From NCBI RefSeq assembly GCF_000972845.2, contig NC_040029.1, forward strand, positions 1,475,192 to 1,539,191: a stretch of DNA of 64,000 nucleotides. The letters run 5' to 3'. Positions 35,101-50,100 of the stretch are shown in pieces (the stretch's first letter is position 1; every line of letters begins with the position of its first letter). The notes under the pieces were generated by a model. It made no database searches, was not told where the DNA came from, and saw nothing but the letters and a program-made list of their open reading frames with translations. Source of the stretch: Larimichthys crocea (taxonomy: Eukaryota > Chordata > Actinopteri > Sciaenidae). The position numbers were made by a program, and so were the translations under genes.

Positions 35101-38100
35101 TAAAGTATTAATGCCAACCAACCAGAACAAAGATTAATGAGAGATTGCTGCGAGCTCTGTGACCCACAACAGTAAGTTGCTGGATCTCTTTACAGCCATC
35201 TGAAGCAGCAGGTATCTGTTCCATCAACCTCTGTACTTGGTGCACCTCAGACGAAAAACCGATTCCCAAACTGCCAGCGTGACATGACGAGGAGAGCCCT
35301 GTGCTTAACGGGGATAATCGTAGTGAATGTGATTCGCCTCGGTCTCACAGCCTCTAGCACCACCCACCCACAGTATAATAATCTATTCTCTCTGATCTCG
35401 TCCCATAGCCATGTGCACCACAGGTATGTCAGGTGAGCCTGCCAAAGAAAATACCAGAACTGTGTTTTGCATGCCCACGGTGCACTGGGCAGGGCACACC
35501 AACTGAAAAAACAGTCCTAGAGTTGTTCATTTCTTTATCTTTTGTAATTTGGTTTTAATACTGTTTGAATTATTGTGAGGTGTTTTTTTTACCCTGAAAG
35601 TTAAAAAGGAATAAAATTTTAAAAAACAGACTTTTAGTCTGAAGGAAACTGAATTATAGAGAAAAAGGCAAAAGAGGAAAAAGCTACGGTATAATCCAGC
35701 TGTGCTTGGTAGCTCAACTAAGCCAGACTAATTTACCTGCCTAGATAAGATAGTCAGGAAGCCTTTTGGTCTTCTAAAACCATGAAGGAAAAGGATGCTG
35801 TCTATTTGAATACTTCTCTGCTGCTGCATAGTAACACTTCTTTCTTTGTGTCTGTTTGTCTCCATAACAGCTTCCTGTCTAAGAAAATAAAAACTGATTG
35901 ACGTGCTCAGAATAACTGATCACTTTCCCAGTTCTGGCGCTTTGACAATGCTGACTCATAAACTCACCTCATCTGATCCTGAGCCAAAGATGAGCAGGTC
36001 GAATGGGATGGCGGCCACCATGTCTATGAGGAACCAGCCTTTAAAGTAGTGGATGGCGATCTTGGCCGGGTGGCTGACCACCTCCTCGTTGATGTTGACG
36101 TACGTGGTCCGGAAGTTTATGAGGATGTCCACAATGAACATAATGTCCACGATCAGATCCACCACGTTGAGGGGCGAGCAGGAGTAGCCACACTCCCGTC
36201 TCCTCTGCTCCTCGATGTCGTTGAGGAGGAAGGCAGCAGAGTAGGGGGTGAAAATGGCCGTGTAGATGACCAGCAGCAGGATCAGCCAGTCCCACACCGC
36301 TTTGAAGGGACTGTAGTGAAGGATGGTCCACTTGTCCATGCGTGGTGTTTGGAGCTTATACTCAGGCAGCACGTCTGCACCCAGAGAGAGAACCTGAGGA
36401 AGAAGACGGAGAATTTACCAATTTATTCCAATGACATTTGATCTGTTTTTGCTCTGCTTTCAGCCAAAACTGTTCATATATTTCAGAGAAAAGTGGAAAA
36501 TTAATGGTGTCTGCTGCATATGTTGGACATGAAGATCAATTTGAGTTAGAGCTGTGCAATATAATGATATATGTGCGACAATAGAAAGATATCTTGTTGA
36601 ATATTCTGCTCTATCGTTTATATCAATGTGCTGTGTTTCTGTCATTTAGTCGATGCTCTGCGTTGCACACGGTCGCATATCTCTGATCCAGGCAGGACAT
36701 TTGCATACACAAAGAAACATGGCAGAGAGTGGATCAGCCGAGACAAAATGAGGATCTTGTCCCTAAGAGAGGGGCGGCTACTGTCGCATGGAGTCAAACA
36801 TGGACCAGAAACTTTGCAAATGATGTCACAGATCGTCCACTGACCTCCGTGACTAACCTCTTCTGAAGATGTCAAACACTACAGAGACAGTCGACAGATG
36901 AAAGTGCAGTTGAGTGCTCAAAATAAATCCCAGACTCAGACATTAAAAGAAGCGCTCGTCTGCGGAATCACGACGGAGGGAGATATCTGCAGACTGCAAG
37001 TGTAAAACGTGTCAGAAATATGTGTTTTCATATGGTTAGACATACTGTATTGTCCAGAGGGGAAATTTGTCTTGGGTAATATTGCTGATGAACAGCAGAG
37101 GAACCTCAAATGTGCCTCGTGGTTCAAGAAGATAGTTTAAATTCAGTAAAATGTAAATACAGTTTAACATAATCCAACATGCATTCGCTTTTCTGTTCCT
37201 TTACCTTTAATGTGCATGCCAGTATGTGGACTTAAAGGTCGTGTTTGCTGATATGTGAGTAATCTGGCTGTAGGAGCTGAACTTTCAGCACTAAGACTGT
37301 ACACACTGTACACACTGTATAATCCTGATGCAGTCCTAACTAACAGAAAACTTTGCATGAGCAGATTACTTGAGGCTGAGATAAATCATTCATGTGTTAA
37401 GTGAAGGATGAAAAAAAAAAAAAACCCAGCTTCTATCATTTTAAATTTTAATTATGCATAAAAGATTATTTCACATAATCCATACAGGAGCGGGCTGCTT
37501 TGGAACTTAAGATTCATAACCTTGAGAGAAAGATTTGAGCTGCTGTTGTGGGAATATAATTTATTTTATCACGATGGCTTGGGAGATAAATATAACCGAG
37601 AAGTTGTGCACAGCTTAGCATCAGAACAGAAAATAAAACAGTTCCAGGAAAAATACAAACATCAAAATCTGCATGATTTGTCTCCAGAAAACAAACTGCG
37701 TGCATAAAAGTCTTAGTGTTTTGCATCAAGGACGGAGATATAATCCATTCCAGCGAGCTTGGATGTCACTATCATTATCTCTGTTATTGCAGTTACCGTA
37801 TATACCCAAATAGCTTTTAACATCAATATTACAGCAGCGTCATGGACCATTTCAGATAAGAGTCTCAATGACTTGCAGGTAATTATAGGTGCGGGCAGAT
37901 GATACATCTATTCATCTAAGTGTCTGACACTTCAATAGCTAGCCATTTTCAGGCCATGGCTTTCACTGCTGATTATTGTCACTGAGAGAATGTAAAGAGA
38001 GAGAGAGAGGCACGTAAAGTACATGAGATGCAAGGGCAGAGAGACAATTACTGAGCACGAATGAGCTGAGAGAACAATGAAACTGAAGAAAAACCTTAAA

Positions 38101-41100
38101 TGGCTCGGTTTCGGCGTCCGTCGTGTATTGTGTGTCGCCTCATCTCTGCCCTATCTCACCTTCATAACCCCCCTGTGATTGAGAGGAGAGGTTTTTGGAG
38201 GCAGGAAGATGATGTATAGCAGAAGAAAAGGCTGAAGTGTTAACAATTGAATTGGATATTAGAATGTGCCGCCCCCCTCTGATGGAGAGGGTCAAACGCT
38301 TTCACCCCCCGATATGGGACGACCTTTGAAATCGATCAGAAACCAAAAGGCAGAAAAAGAGGAAATGTGGCAGCCACTTCATTAAAAGCAGGTGTTTGAT
38401 TGCACGTACACACAATGCTTAATTGCTGATGACTTTCAAAATAAAGTCTTGAACGTGTTCTTAAATTGATTTCCTGTGAGGTATCTGCAAGCTTTCTGCA
38501 TTCTTTGAGACTGCTTACACAACTTATCTTCATTTGCACACTGACACAAATGCTGTTCTGCCATCCTGCAGATTATGATCAACACTGGATGATCCAAAAA
38601 AACAAGATGGTAGCTGTGCACGACACTGACAGCACTCTGCATGGATGGATACATTACTCCTCTGCCTGCTAGGAAGCCTGGGAGGAGTCGGCCGGTTGGC
38701 AGAATGACAGTTCTGGATTAACGTGTTGCAGCCAATCTGTTTCTAAATAAAAGATCCCATCTTAATAATTTAACCTACCTACTGTAGCTATGTGCACTTG
38801 GCGCAAATGAACTCTCTCTTGTGGGATAATGGAAGGCTCGTTGTGTGTTTGGCTTGGCCTCAAACGATATGCAAATGAGCATTAGCTCTCTGCCCTTCTC
38901 CAGTTCTTGTTGGTCTGCGGTATTATTTATAAGAGTAGAGTGTTTCGCGTTCCTGTCGTTGATCACGTGGCCTTAATCATTAAAAGTGATGTATATACCA
39001 CTAATTTGACTCCACGTTCAACTTTAAATAACTCAAAGAAGTTTTAAAAGAGACATTCGAGGGAAGCTGGTAGCCATCTAAGACTCGTGTGTGCATGAAC
39101 TGCATGCACTGAGACGTTCAAAATGTAGAAACAGCAGGAGAGGTCTTTTTTCTTTTCCTTTACCAGCTTTCTGGATGAACCCTCCATCTGCTTGTGGTAG
39201 CTGTGAATTCAGCCGAGCTCAGCAGAGAACGTGTCTGTTCAGGCGCCTTGATGGTGGCTTCAGATGAACTCAGAGGAGCTGGTTTCAAGACATCTGCTGC
39301 CGCTTTGTGTTCCTCGCAGTCAGGTGTCCGGAGAACTGTTTACAAACCTAAACTGTGGAGTACTGGGGATACAGTACAGTGCAACCCCCCCCCGTGGCTT
39401 ATTTCTCTATTTATTGCTGTGCTGATTTGAATGCTTGACAGCATTAAGTAAGCAAAACAGAAATGACAGTCTGTGTTGAGCACCATATGCTCAGTCACAG
39501 AGGGAGAAGGAGGGGAGGGGGCTAAAGGCACACCGGTATAAGTACCAGTGCCTCCACAGAAACAGAAAACATATTTGACAGCGCAGTAATTGAAAACACA
39601 AAGAAGCAGGAGATAACATTGTGACAACACTTTAAACAGTATATTACAGAAAAGGGCAAATCAAAGATTGAACTTCACACTAACACAGTTTCATCTTTGA
39701 CCGTTGGCCTGCCAGGGCTAGTAATGTGCTAATTTACGCAACTTGTTTGCAGGTCTGCCACATGTTGCAAAAGTCCATTTATAACCACATTAACAAGCGT
39801 GCCCTCTCTGCTGCTTAATAACTTTGACTTTATTGCAGGATGGAGAGGTCACTGTGGTGCATTGTGGTCTGCTGTCTCCGCCTCTGGCTCCAGTCGAGGG
39901 CCCTCAGCTGAAGTTGCCTTTGAGCGTGAACAGGGGTCAATTTCTGTGCCCTCTATCCGTAACACCATTAATGGGCAAAATGCAAAACCGAGACCTAATC
40001 AGTGGTTTGGGGGCGCTTCAACCTACCCCTGGGAATACATTAACACTCCCTGCTACTCTGCTGCCTCTCAACCGTGGCAGGGAAGGTGAGAATGACCTCT
40101 AACCCTGTAACTTTAGAAATATGGCCTGAGCTCTGGACACTGTCTGGCAGCTGTAAGAGTATCCCTGATTATCTTCCCCAAGTGACAGACACCTCTGCCG
40201 TTTTACGTATCAGACCCCTTGAGTTTCATTTAATCATCCTGAGGCACCCAGAGGCCAGCAGGGGGGGAGGACAGACGGAGGGAGCGGGACGGGCGGAGGG
40301 GACGGGGTGTGTGGATGCAATCTGCTGACTTCATCAGCTGCTCAATCTGTGCAAGTGTGATTTGTGATGACAGTAAATGATATTATAATGAACATTACCA
40401 TTGAATTCCAATGGCTCTCCTCTGCAGGCCTCAGAAAGTCAACAAATAATTTGTTGTATGAATTATTAACAAGAGCAAACTATACTTGCCCACTACTGCT
40501 CCAAATTATTTGTTATTTTTAGTCTCAGGCAAAGTACCCATAATAATAAAAATTGAAAGAATGATGGATATTATACAATGACTGACAGTCATGCTAAAAA
40601 TTACCTTTTATAAAAGACAGTGATTCCCATTAAAACGGGGAATGAATTTTAAATGTGGATCAAACAGATTTGATCAAGACTGCTTGGTTGAAGTGGAGCT
40701 ACACTGCTGTCCTGGCTGAAATTACTATTGGAGATATATGATGTGTGTATTTGCGATTTTATGAATGACTTGAAGGTTTATGCTGTTAGAAACACTGTAT
40801 GGAAGGAAATCAGCAGTGAAGCAGAGCATGTGGGTACTAGAGAGTCCAAAACCTACCCAAACCCCACCTGCATACATTTTGATCTCATCCCAAACAGAAC
40901 CAGGTACATGACGAATAGACCCGATGCTAAATGCGGTCGCTAACTCTGAGAAAACACCAAGGCCGGCAGCAGCATGATGATCTGTCATTAACAAGCAGCT
41001 GCGAGTGAAAGCAGCAGCAATATAATATTAATGTCCTCGGAGTCATTTAAATCACGGAAACTAATTTCAAAAATAATTTGTTTATATGCCTCAAAGACTC

Positions 41101-44100
41101 ATTTAGAGAAATAATTGAAATTCTTATTTTCACTTCCGACACCAGCACCAAAACATTCTGTATCCAGCTGTGTGATCGACAGACGGAGAGGAAAATCATT
41201 TTCCCACCAAATTCTGAAAAATAATAGTCATTTATTTAAACTTTTTTTTCGCAGAGACCCTCGCTGTGTTGGCGTCTTACCTGCGTCACCTTGTCTGTAA
41301 CATTGTGTGTGCGGTCTTTGACCTTCGGGGCGATGATGGTTTTCTCAGAGGACGGAGGGGATGGGCACTTCTTCTCGTTGTTGGCCTCCGAGAAGTTGAG
41401 CGTGATGAGGGGGATCTTGTTGATGGTGCTGTACTTGTTGAGGTTGGAGTCGGAGGTGGAGCCCAGCAGGCTGGATCTGATCTGGCTGAGTGGCCCTGAA
41501 AGAGAAGGGGCGACAGAGGGAGGATGTCATCATTAAAAGTGGCCACATCTCGTATCATGGCTGGGCTATTGTTGATCTAATAAAGGAGTTCTGAATTGTG
41601 GACATCAGAGAACGGTCTAGTGTTCATTTGTGATTGTTGTGACATGGGTAGTGAGCATGGAGTGGGCCCTACTTTTGGAGTGAGTTCAACCACAACACAA
41701 CACTGAGAATACAACAGATACTGAAATATAAACTCTACAGCCTCTGATTGACCCGTCTAGAGTGAGCGGGCCTTTCAAAGTTTCTCATTAAAAACTAATG
41801 AGGAACACTGTTGGTGAAAGAAAAGAATGATTCAATGCACAATCAAAGAATGCAACTTCACACAGTTAGTCAAACCGTCTATCTGTCGGATGAAACCAAA
41901 CAAAATGTTCCCTCGTCTTACCACACAACGTCCTCTACGACTTCACAGCATGGTCTCAGGGATTAACTCCCTGCCTTCTTGTGAGAGCATTCAAACACTG
42001 CAACAATATGTGACAGCACTGTGACACACACTGACATGTGGCCCAATGAGGGTGATAACAAGTGAAAAAGAGAGATTTGCTGATTCAGCTGGGTGAGCCA
42101 GCAGAGGGGACGCTGCTGCACTGTTTTCTCTCCCCCCTTTTCACAAAATACGAGTCGAGTGATTGAGAGTCAAGGACAGAGAAACAGACAGCTGAGGATG
42201 AGCGATTGCATGCACAGCTTCTATACATGCCACAGTAAGGATACATCATTGCATAGTCATAAAAAAAAGAAGAACTTAAACAAGAAAAAGCTGAAGCCAT
42301 ACCCCCAGCCATCCAGGAGCGAGATACTAGCAAACCAGGAGAGAGAAGAAACAGGGGGTAAAGGGGGAACATGAAAGGGGGGTTGGATTGGAGGGTCAGT
42401 AGTCATGAGAAGAAACATTACTTAAAATATCACATTATGGCATTTATCAAGAGAGAGCACTTTGGCAGCTCTGTGCGTAAACCTTCAGCATTTTTTTCAT
42501 CATCATCAACATAGTTTATACTTTCATTTTTGGGGAATTTGATCTTAAACACAATTAATGCATCAAGTCATCCGTGTGAGTGAGATTCATGCAGCATACG
42601 CACTGCTACGCTTTCATTGCAATTTATCTTACTGTGGGGAGAAGACAAGGGTGAGCATAAGACTTCAAATGGAAACACAGTCAAGGTTTCTTTTCATTCA
42701 CTAAGACACAGCAACAAGGGACCAGAGGTGGCATAGAAGAAAACAGAGGTTACAGACAGTGGGAGGCATCATCTTGTAAAGCTTCATTGATTTTCTTCAA
42801 TGAACAAAAGCAGGAAAAGAGATGTAATGTGTTGCTTCATGCAAGCGCGTGCAGAGGTCAGTGTGGTTTTTCTTTGTTTGGTTTTTTTTCCTTACCGAGC
42901 CTTCCCCTGAGCGACTGGCTCGGGTTCAGCGGGTCATGTGTGTGCTGAGAGTGAGTCATTTAGTGCCAGTGTTTCGAGGCTCCGGCCCAAGAAGGTCCAA
43001 ACACACTGTCAGTCATTTGCATTTAACATAAACCTCAGTCATGTGGGAGAAGAAAACTCATGCAGCAAGCAGGCTTGGGTGCAGTATGCATGTAAAGTAT
43101 CCGTGCTTCAGTTTAACAGCTCAAGATGCAGCAGGCTGCTGTTTGTTACCTTTAATATTGCGACCATTGTCTGTGATGGCAGCAACACGGCGTCGGATAA
43201 GGAAGAAAAAAGGGGAGCGGAGGTGAGAGAAGAATTTCAGCTTTTCTATGATGACAAATGGCGGCTGGCATTAAACCCCCGCTAGTGCCCCCGTGAACAA
43301 TTCATTACTGTGAAGTAGACATATTACTGTGTCAGCCACTGGGAGCTATTTGAATGAGGATTGTAGATAAGGGGATGGGGGTAGACTGATTGGCCTGGAG
43401 GAAACAGGGCCAATCTGGGGTACTTCTACCCTCATCCAAATGAGGGCCAAAAGGCTAATGAGTGATTTAGACTCAAGGGACGATCAATAGCACGCAGTAC
43501 AGATGGTGACTCAGTATAATGCTGATTAAGAGACTGGCATGCCACATCTCGCATCTCCTATTTTGGGACCACAGGGAGTTCGTAATTAATAAAGCCAAAT
43601 TATAGTTAAGTTTGTCATGAGTAATAAATTCCTCCATAACTCCCTTTATGTATAACACAGAGATTTGAACAAATGTCCCCCCAAAAGACTCAATTACTTT
43701 GTTCAAGAGTCTTAAATTTTCATCAACTCTTCTCAGTTATTGAAAAACTCTATAAATATGCAATTATTCCCCACCTCCCGGTTAAATTCATTCTCTGTGA
43801 ATGTTCACTGAAGGCTTCAGGTTTCCACCTCACACATGTGTAAGATGTGTATTGATCCTTGATTGGCTATCAAACTTGGGATAAAGTCACATGAATGTCC
43901 AAAACTGAAACTTGAGGTGAGCATTATTTATTCAATGTAATGTAAAAAACAGCCTTCTACTGTCAAATGCAAAGTGACTTAACATAGACATAACACATGC
44001 ATGAGTGCATCCTAAATGAATAAACTACAACCATAGAACAGGACATGGATAACACTGGTGTAGTATTTGTTTGATGAATCAAAGCAAACATTAAGGTCTG

Positions 44101-47100
44101 AGTGGAGCAGGAGATTCCTACCTTCACTGGCATGTCTGTCCCTGAACGGCATCTTGGAGTTGGACCCGAAGCCTTCGATGTCATGTACGGAGGAGGCTCT
44201 GCGGATACTGCACACACTCTCTCTGGAGGCGGTTGGAGTGAGGCCCGGGATTGATGGAGTTGCGATGAGTGTGTCCTCCTGGCTCTGGTGATGGGTCTGC
44301 GCGACAGCCTGGTCTGGGTATGTCCGGTCCCAGGGACCCTTGGGCGACGAGTGGTCCAAAGGCCCGGACACTGGGGTGGAGCAATGGCTGGGGGCGATGA
44401 GGGCGCGGGTGTCGTTGGCGTAGGAGGGGCTGCAGCTCTCGCGGGTGGTGGGAAGTTGGTAGTCGCGGGTGGCCACCGAGCCATCGCTGTGTCGCGGCGA
44501 GTCCACCATGACCGCGTCGGGGTCTTCCTGGGGCAGAGACTGCTTGCTTATGCCCAAGAGAGGTAAGGCCGGGAAACGGAAGCGAAAGAATCTCCCTTTC
44601 CCTGACGGAAGAAAAGAGAGAGAAAGATGTGACACACTCAAACTATTACTGCCATATTATTCCATACTAATCCCCCATCTGACATCAGTTTATGGAGACC
44701 AATAACACCTTGATGGAGCACCTTGAGGCAATTGGTGTCACATATAAACATAAATTCTCAGGCGTTGGGTAGATAAGTCACTCAATTATCGTGAGGAGTT
44801 ATTCAACTGCTTTGTGACCGAAAGCAGCATAAAAACAGAATGTACGCTGTTTTTTAATGAGCCAGTGGGATCCACATAACCCCTGCTGACCTTGTGTTGT
44901 GTTTTCATGGTGTGTTTGCAGCAGAACTTGCTTGCAGTCTTCAACATCCCTGCTGATATCTCGCACTTGTTTGCCAGTAGCACTGAACAGCCTGCCAAGG
45001 CAGCTATCTTAAAAAGACCCTGGCAGATCAAAACAAATGCCCGTTCTGCCTCGGGCGCTAGTTCAATCTTCAATTTCCTTCAATAATTCATGGAGGAGGA
45101 CATTTGCTGAAATATTGTAATGGCAGTAGTGCGTTGAGGAGTCAGTCCAATAAAGCATTATGTGCAGGATTTTAATGAGTGATTGATAGCTTCTGGGGAG
45201 ATGAAGCAGACTGAAACACAAAGTAATATTCTAGATGCTGCTCTCATAACAGTATATCTCATCTCTGTGAGGGAAAGGTGAAGAACAGAGAATACAGGTA
45301 AGACTGACGTACAACAAATGCATGTAGGCTATGCTATATACACACACAGTACACACCCACGCGCACACCATTCACAAATAGGCACATTTAGTTGCAGCTA
45401 CCAATATCGGCAAACATGTCATGAGACAGGCAGTCGCGCTCGCAAGATTTCACATATGGGCCGCAAAGCGTGGCCTGCATGTTGTGAATCATTTAGTTGC
45501 ATGCACATATGCCATACATACTGTCTCAGCCTCTGAACTTACTGCAATGTGGCGGAGTGAAAGCAAAGTCGTAAAAGCATTAGAAGGGAAAAAAAAAGGA
45601 TGAGCAAACCTGAATTCATGAAACCATCATTATTATCCCCCTTTTATATATTTGCTTGAGCGAACTACAGCACATTGTATTTGACGTACCCGGTTCAACC
45701 CCAATATGAGGGGAATGTGAGTTTAACAGCTCTGGATGTATTCAGAGACACAATAGGTGGTAAAATAGAAAATAGAATTATTGTTTGAGGCTCAGCAGGG
45801 AGCCGCATGCAGCTATATCATCGCCAGTGCTCCCTCTGAGAGAAACAAAGTCATTTTAGACACAATGCCCCGTGACTGCTCGGGCCAGTGTGGTGTGTTT
45901 AAATAATGTCTTGAGCCGGATGCTGATGACGCTGAAAATTTGCATTTAATTAGTGAGTCAGAGCTGGATCTGAAGTCGGCGCTCACATCTCCAGTGCACT
46001 GTAACTAAACAAGTCACTCATCTGAAGGATGATGAAATTAAGTTGAGTTGGTGTTGTTGTATCTACAAAAGAATCATTACAAAGTTTTGTTTCATCTGCA
46101 TCCGCCGCTACGGGGAAGATAAGACAGCTGATCAAAAGTACCATCTGAGTCCGCAGCTGATCCCAGACCAGCAAATCCAATTTATGTGACGCACACAATA
46201 CAGCAAAAACTGTTTTATTGGAGCTTTTCTCTCCAAAAGGAAATTGTTCTTTTTTTTGCAATCTCACCGCTGAGATATTACAACATCATTCAATCACGCA
46301 GCTCAAGCGTTTCACATTTCCGACAGTTTGATTTAAACACTAGCCTCAGCTGTTAAAATGACACCTTTAACAAAATAATGAATGGTAGCTCACGAGCATT
46401 CACATGCTCCGAGCTTCGGCTCTAATTACTGTGCCTGGAGGATAAACATATACGCCACAAATCTCTTAATGAGCTCATAATTCAGTCACACATCCGTGAT
46501 GTGCTCTGAGAACACTGTATGTAGCTATGTTTAATGGTGATATTGAAAAGGCTGAGCCTGGATTATGCTGCCCTCTGAGTGCTGTTACTGGGTTGTGTTA
46601 GTGTGTTCACTCCCTCTCCGAGCCTCATTTTTGCCTGCAAAAACTCACCAGCGGCCTTACACAACCACTGGACGTACAGTGGCCCGTGTTGCTATGATAC
46701 CGGATAGTAATATTTGCATTGAATATTAATTGGGCCCTCAGATCCTCGTGTTAGGGAGTGAAATGTCTTTCTGTAATGTGAACATGATTCAGATGTCAGG
46801 AGGAGAAGTAGAAGGAGAACAATAAAGCTTCATGCTTTGGAAAAAAGAGTGACAAAAACAGCTTTGTGTCCTTTGTTTCTGTCTCCTGCTCTCGTGATTT
46901 TGTTAACGTTAAATGAAAAATAAAAAAATAAAAAACACTGATTTGCATGCAGTGTTCTTTCACCTTAAGGGGTGTTTACCTGAGCTCCCAGTCCTCCTAT
47001 TACTCACCAGCTCTAGAGAATAACATGGAAAAATTCTGCTGTGTCCTCACTTTCCTCTGCACTCGTTTATTAAGAGAGAAAATTAAAGTATGATTAATAG

Positions 47101-50100
47101 TAGCTGATTTTTATAGCGTTTTTTTCCCCTCATTGGACAGTTGCCAGCAGAGTGACAGTAAACAAAGGGGGAAAGGATGGAGATGAAGACAACATTGTGA
47201 GCATTTTAGACTGACTGAGTGAAAACACACCTGTACACTCGACTCTTGACTGACAACATTTCAGGCACAGATGGTCTTCTTCTGTGGTTGTCAGTCATGC
47301 AGGTACGATTTGCATACATTTGGTACCCAGAACATGCAAACAATTCATGGACGTGTGTTGCCTCTTAGAGGCTAAAGCATGCTCCTGGTCTATTTATTGT
47401 TATCAGTCTGATTCACTGTATTCTAAATGCATATTATAAACACTTTCATGAGGCTGTCATTGGGAATTTTCAGTGCACGGCTGCATCACTGCTGCAGGGG
47501 GGAAATCAGGGCTGTGTGTTTGCTTTTCCTCTCTGGTGGTCACAGAAGTCCTTTCCACGACGGGAGCTTAACAATCCGTAACTGAAGGTTTGAGATCAGC
47601 TGATAGGGGAATTTTAGATGCCGATATAACAGTGACAGTTTGGAGCAGGAAAGGGCAGATAGCTAATTAAACAGTCTTTGACTTTATTAGAAATTGATTA
47701 ACTGTTTAAGTGAACATCTAAATAATTAAATAAATAATATGGATCACTGAACAATATCTAGGTAGGTTGTTTTCCCTCAACATCAGTAATTCCTGTTGAG
47801 AAGCCTGATGTGATGGGATACAAACCGGTGATATACAGTAGCGGTTTGACTTGGTGCCGGGGTGCCAGTCAGAGTTAAAGTTTGACAAAAAATATATTTC
47901 AGTTATCAGTCAACCCTGCTGCTGTCAGCTCCAGGGAATAGCCAGCCTAGGAGTGGGGGTTTAATAGTGGCTCCACACAGAATGGAGGATGGAGGATGGA
48001 CTTAAACAGATTCTGCAGAACAGGTGAACTAACTTGTTGCCAGATGTTGCCAGGTGTCAAGCAAATTGACAATCACTCTCAGGATGGACTGGGCCTCTTC
48101 CACTGGTTTAAAACGTCAGTATAAATATACCCTGAGTTGACTGGTCGGTGTATGTGCTTAAAGGCACGGATCTCTTCAGTATGTGCCTACATGACCGGGG
48201 AAGGCTGTGCAGTGATCGGCCACTATCTGAGGCAATAATTCAGTAATCCACCAATAAGTCCTATTGGCACCGATGAATGTATATTTGTAGCCATTCCTGT
48301 GTTGTTGGCTCCAGGTTAAGACTTGTTTATGTTCCTGTAGTGCAAAAAGAGGTAAGAAAATTGATGGGATAATGGAAATTTGTCCAGATTTATCACATAA
48401 GGTGTGAACACACAGTGTGCTTCACTAGCAGTAATGTTTTTACAATAGCTGTCTTTAGTGCATGGCGTATTCTGCTCCTCGTTTCCCTCCTGATGCCACA
48501 TTTACTGTCGAATACCTACAAAATGTCGTACTTTGCCTTGCAATAATCCGAACGCATATGAATCCCAGTACATTTGAATCCACTAGTCTGCCGCTGTGGT
48601 CGGTGCATTAAATGCCACTTGTCTTTTTGTGCGGATGAATTGTTGAGTGTCTTTAAATATTAAAGAGTATTGTCTAGTCTGCTGCTCTATATGGAAAGTG
48701 TCATGGCATAACTTCTGTTGTGATTTGCCGCTCTATAAATAAAACCGAACTGAAATTGAATGTGGCCCTTCTCAGCCGCATCGAAGCGAAATGGGGAAAT
48801 CCAAGATGGCTACAGGATGGATGGATCGTCACAGAGCGGCAATCGATAAGCGCCTAATGCATGGCTGCTCGTTCCCCAGAAGGAGTCTCCATAATGTAAT
48901 ACATGGATCATCACCTCACACTATCTAAAGGCAGCTGCTCCTCGGAATAGGAACACCGTGGCTTTCGCCGAGTTAAATTTACATCTGTTGCGTTTTGCTC
49001 GTCTGTGATGTCCTCTTGAATTATGCAGAGTTTATTCATTAATTTGTGACCTCTGTCCATCTGCTAGTAAAAGTGCAATACTAGGTCTCTGGAGTCAGTT
49101 GTGATGAATGAGGCCAAGGCCAAATATCAACTCTCTCCGGTAATCCCTGCGACGGCAGAGGTTGTGTGTAGGCAGACAAACAGAGAGAGAGAGAGAGAGA
49201 CGTGTCCAGCACTGAGACTCAACCTTGTAAACAAATCTAGACCACAGCACCAGATTTGCAGGGACGCCCACTTAGATATTCAGATAGGCATGAATAGACT
49301 TTAATTCATAGAGGCCTGCACCATCAGGGATTGCCCTCGTGTTCAGACTAAGCAATTAGCTCCCATAGAGAAGTGAAGGCTTTATCAGTGACATGTGCAC
49401 GCCTGTGCAAACACACACTCGCAAATTGAAAAGCGGATGCGTTCACACATGCTTTTGGCGAGAGCCTGGGTGCACACAAACACACACGGACAACACTTAT
49501 ACACTCAACACACGCATCTCCGCTCTTTCCACCACACACATCCCATGAGGCAATGCTGCCTGTTAGGGGCCTCATCCAATTACAGTCATCCAGAGGTGAC
49601 CTGTGGTCCTCCGTGCCGCCGCTTTTATATGTCACCGACAGAAAGTGGCGAAAGAGAGAGACACGCAGAAGAGAGAGGAGGCATCAAGCGCGTGTTTGAG
49701 AGCACCGCAGGGGAATGGCATTATACAGTATTACACCGACAGCTCTGGGAAGCAGAGTGCTCTCCAGAACTGCTCCAGTAGTTCATCAGGCCATCCTGGC
49801 AGGCTATGAGCTATAATTGGGCCAGACCTTTGAGATGATGGCAGGCTAACACATCAGTGTCTGCTAAACGCTGGTGTCAACATGCCAACGGAGCTATCTA
49901 ACAGGGATTTCCTGCGCTGCACTGCTCCAACGAGTAGTCCAAATTGGAGATTACCACAACTTATGTCTGGGTATACAAAGGTACAAGACAAATGTGTCCG
50001 TAGCATCCGACAGGATGTGCAACATAAATATCAGGGTTATGTCAAGAGCTTCAAACGCAGGATTGGTTAAAGGCACAAAATGATGTGGGAAAAGGTTACA

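Noticed and set aside
36041..36441. Open frames of 96 and 130 codons over kcnh7 exon 6
   Set aside because: Wrong frame or wrong strand relative to the S1-S3 coding sequence.
44288..44566. Plus-strand open frame of 92 codons and a second minus-strand frame of 173 codons (43963-44484)
   Set aside because: Both overlap kcnh7 exon 4 in other frames. The frame ending at HASE, in phase with its neighbours, is the real one.
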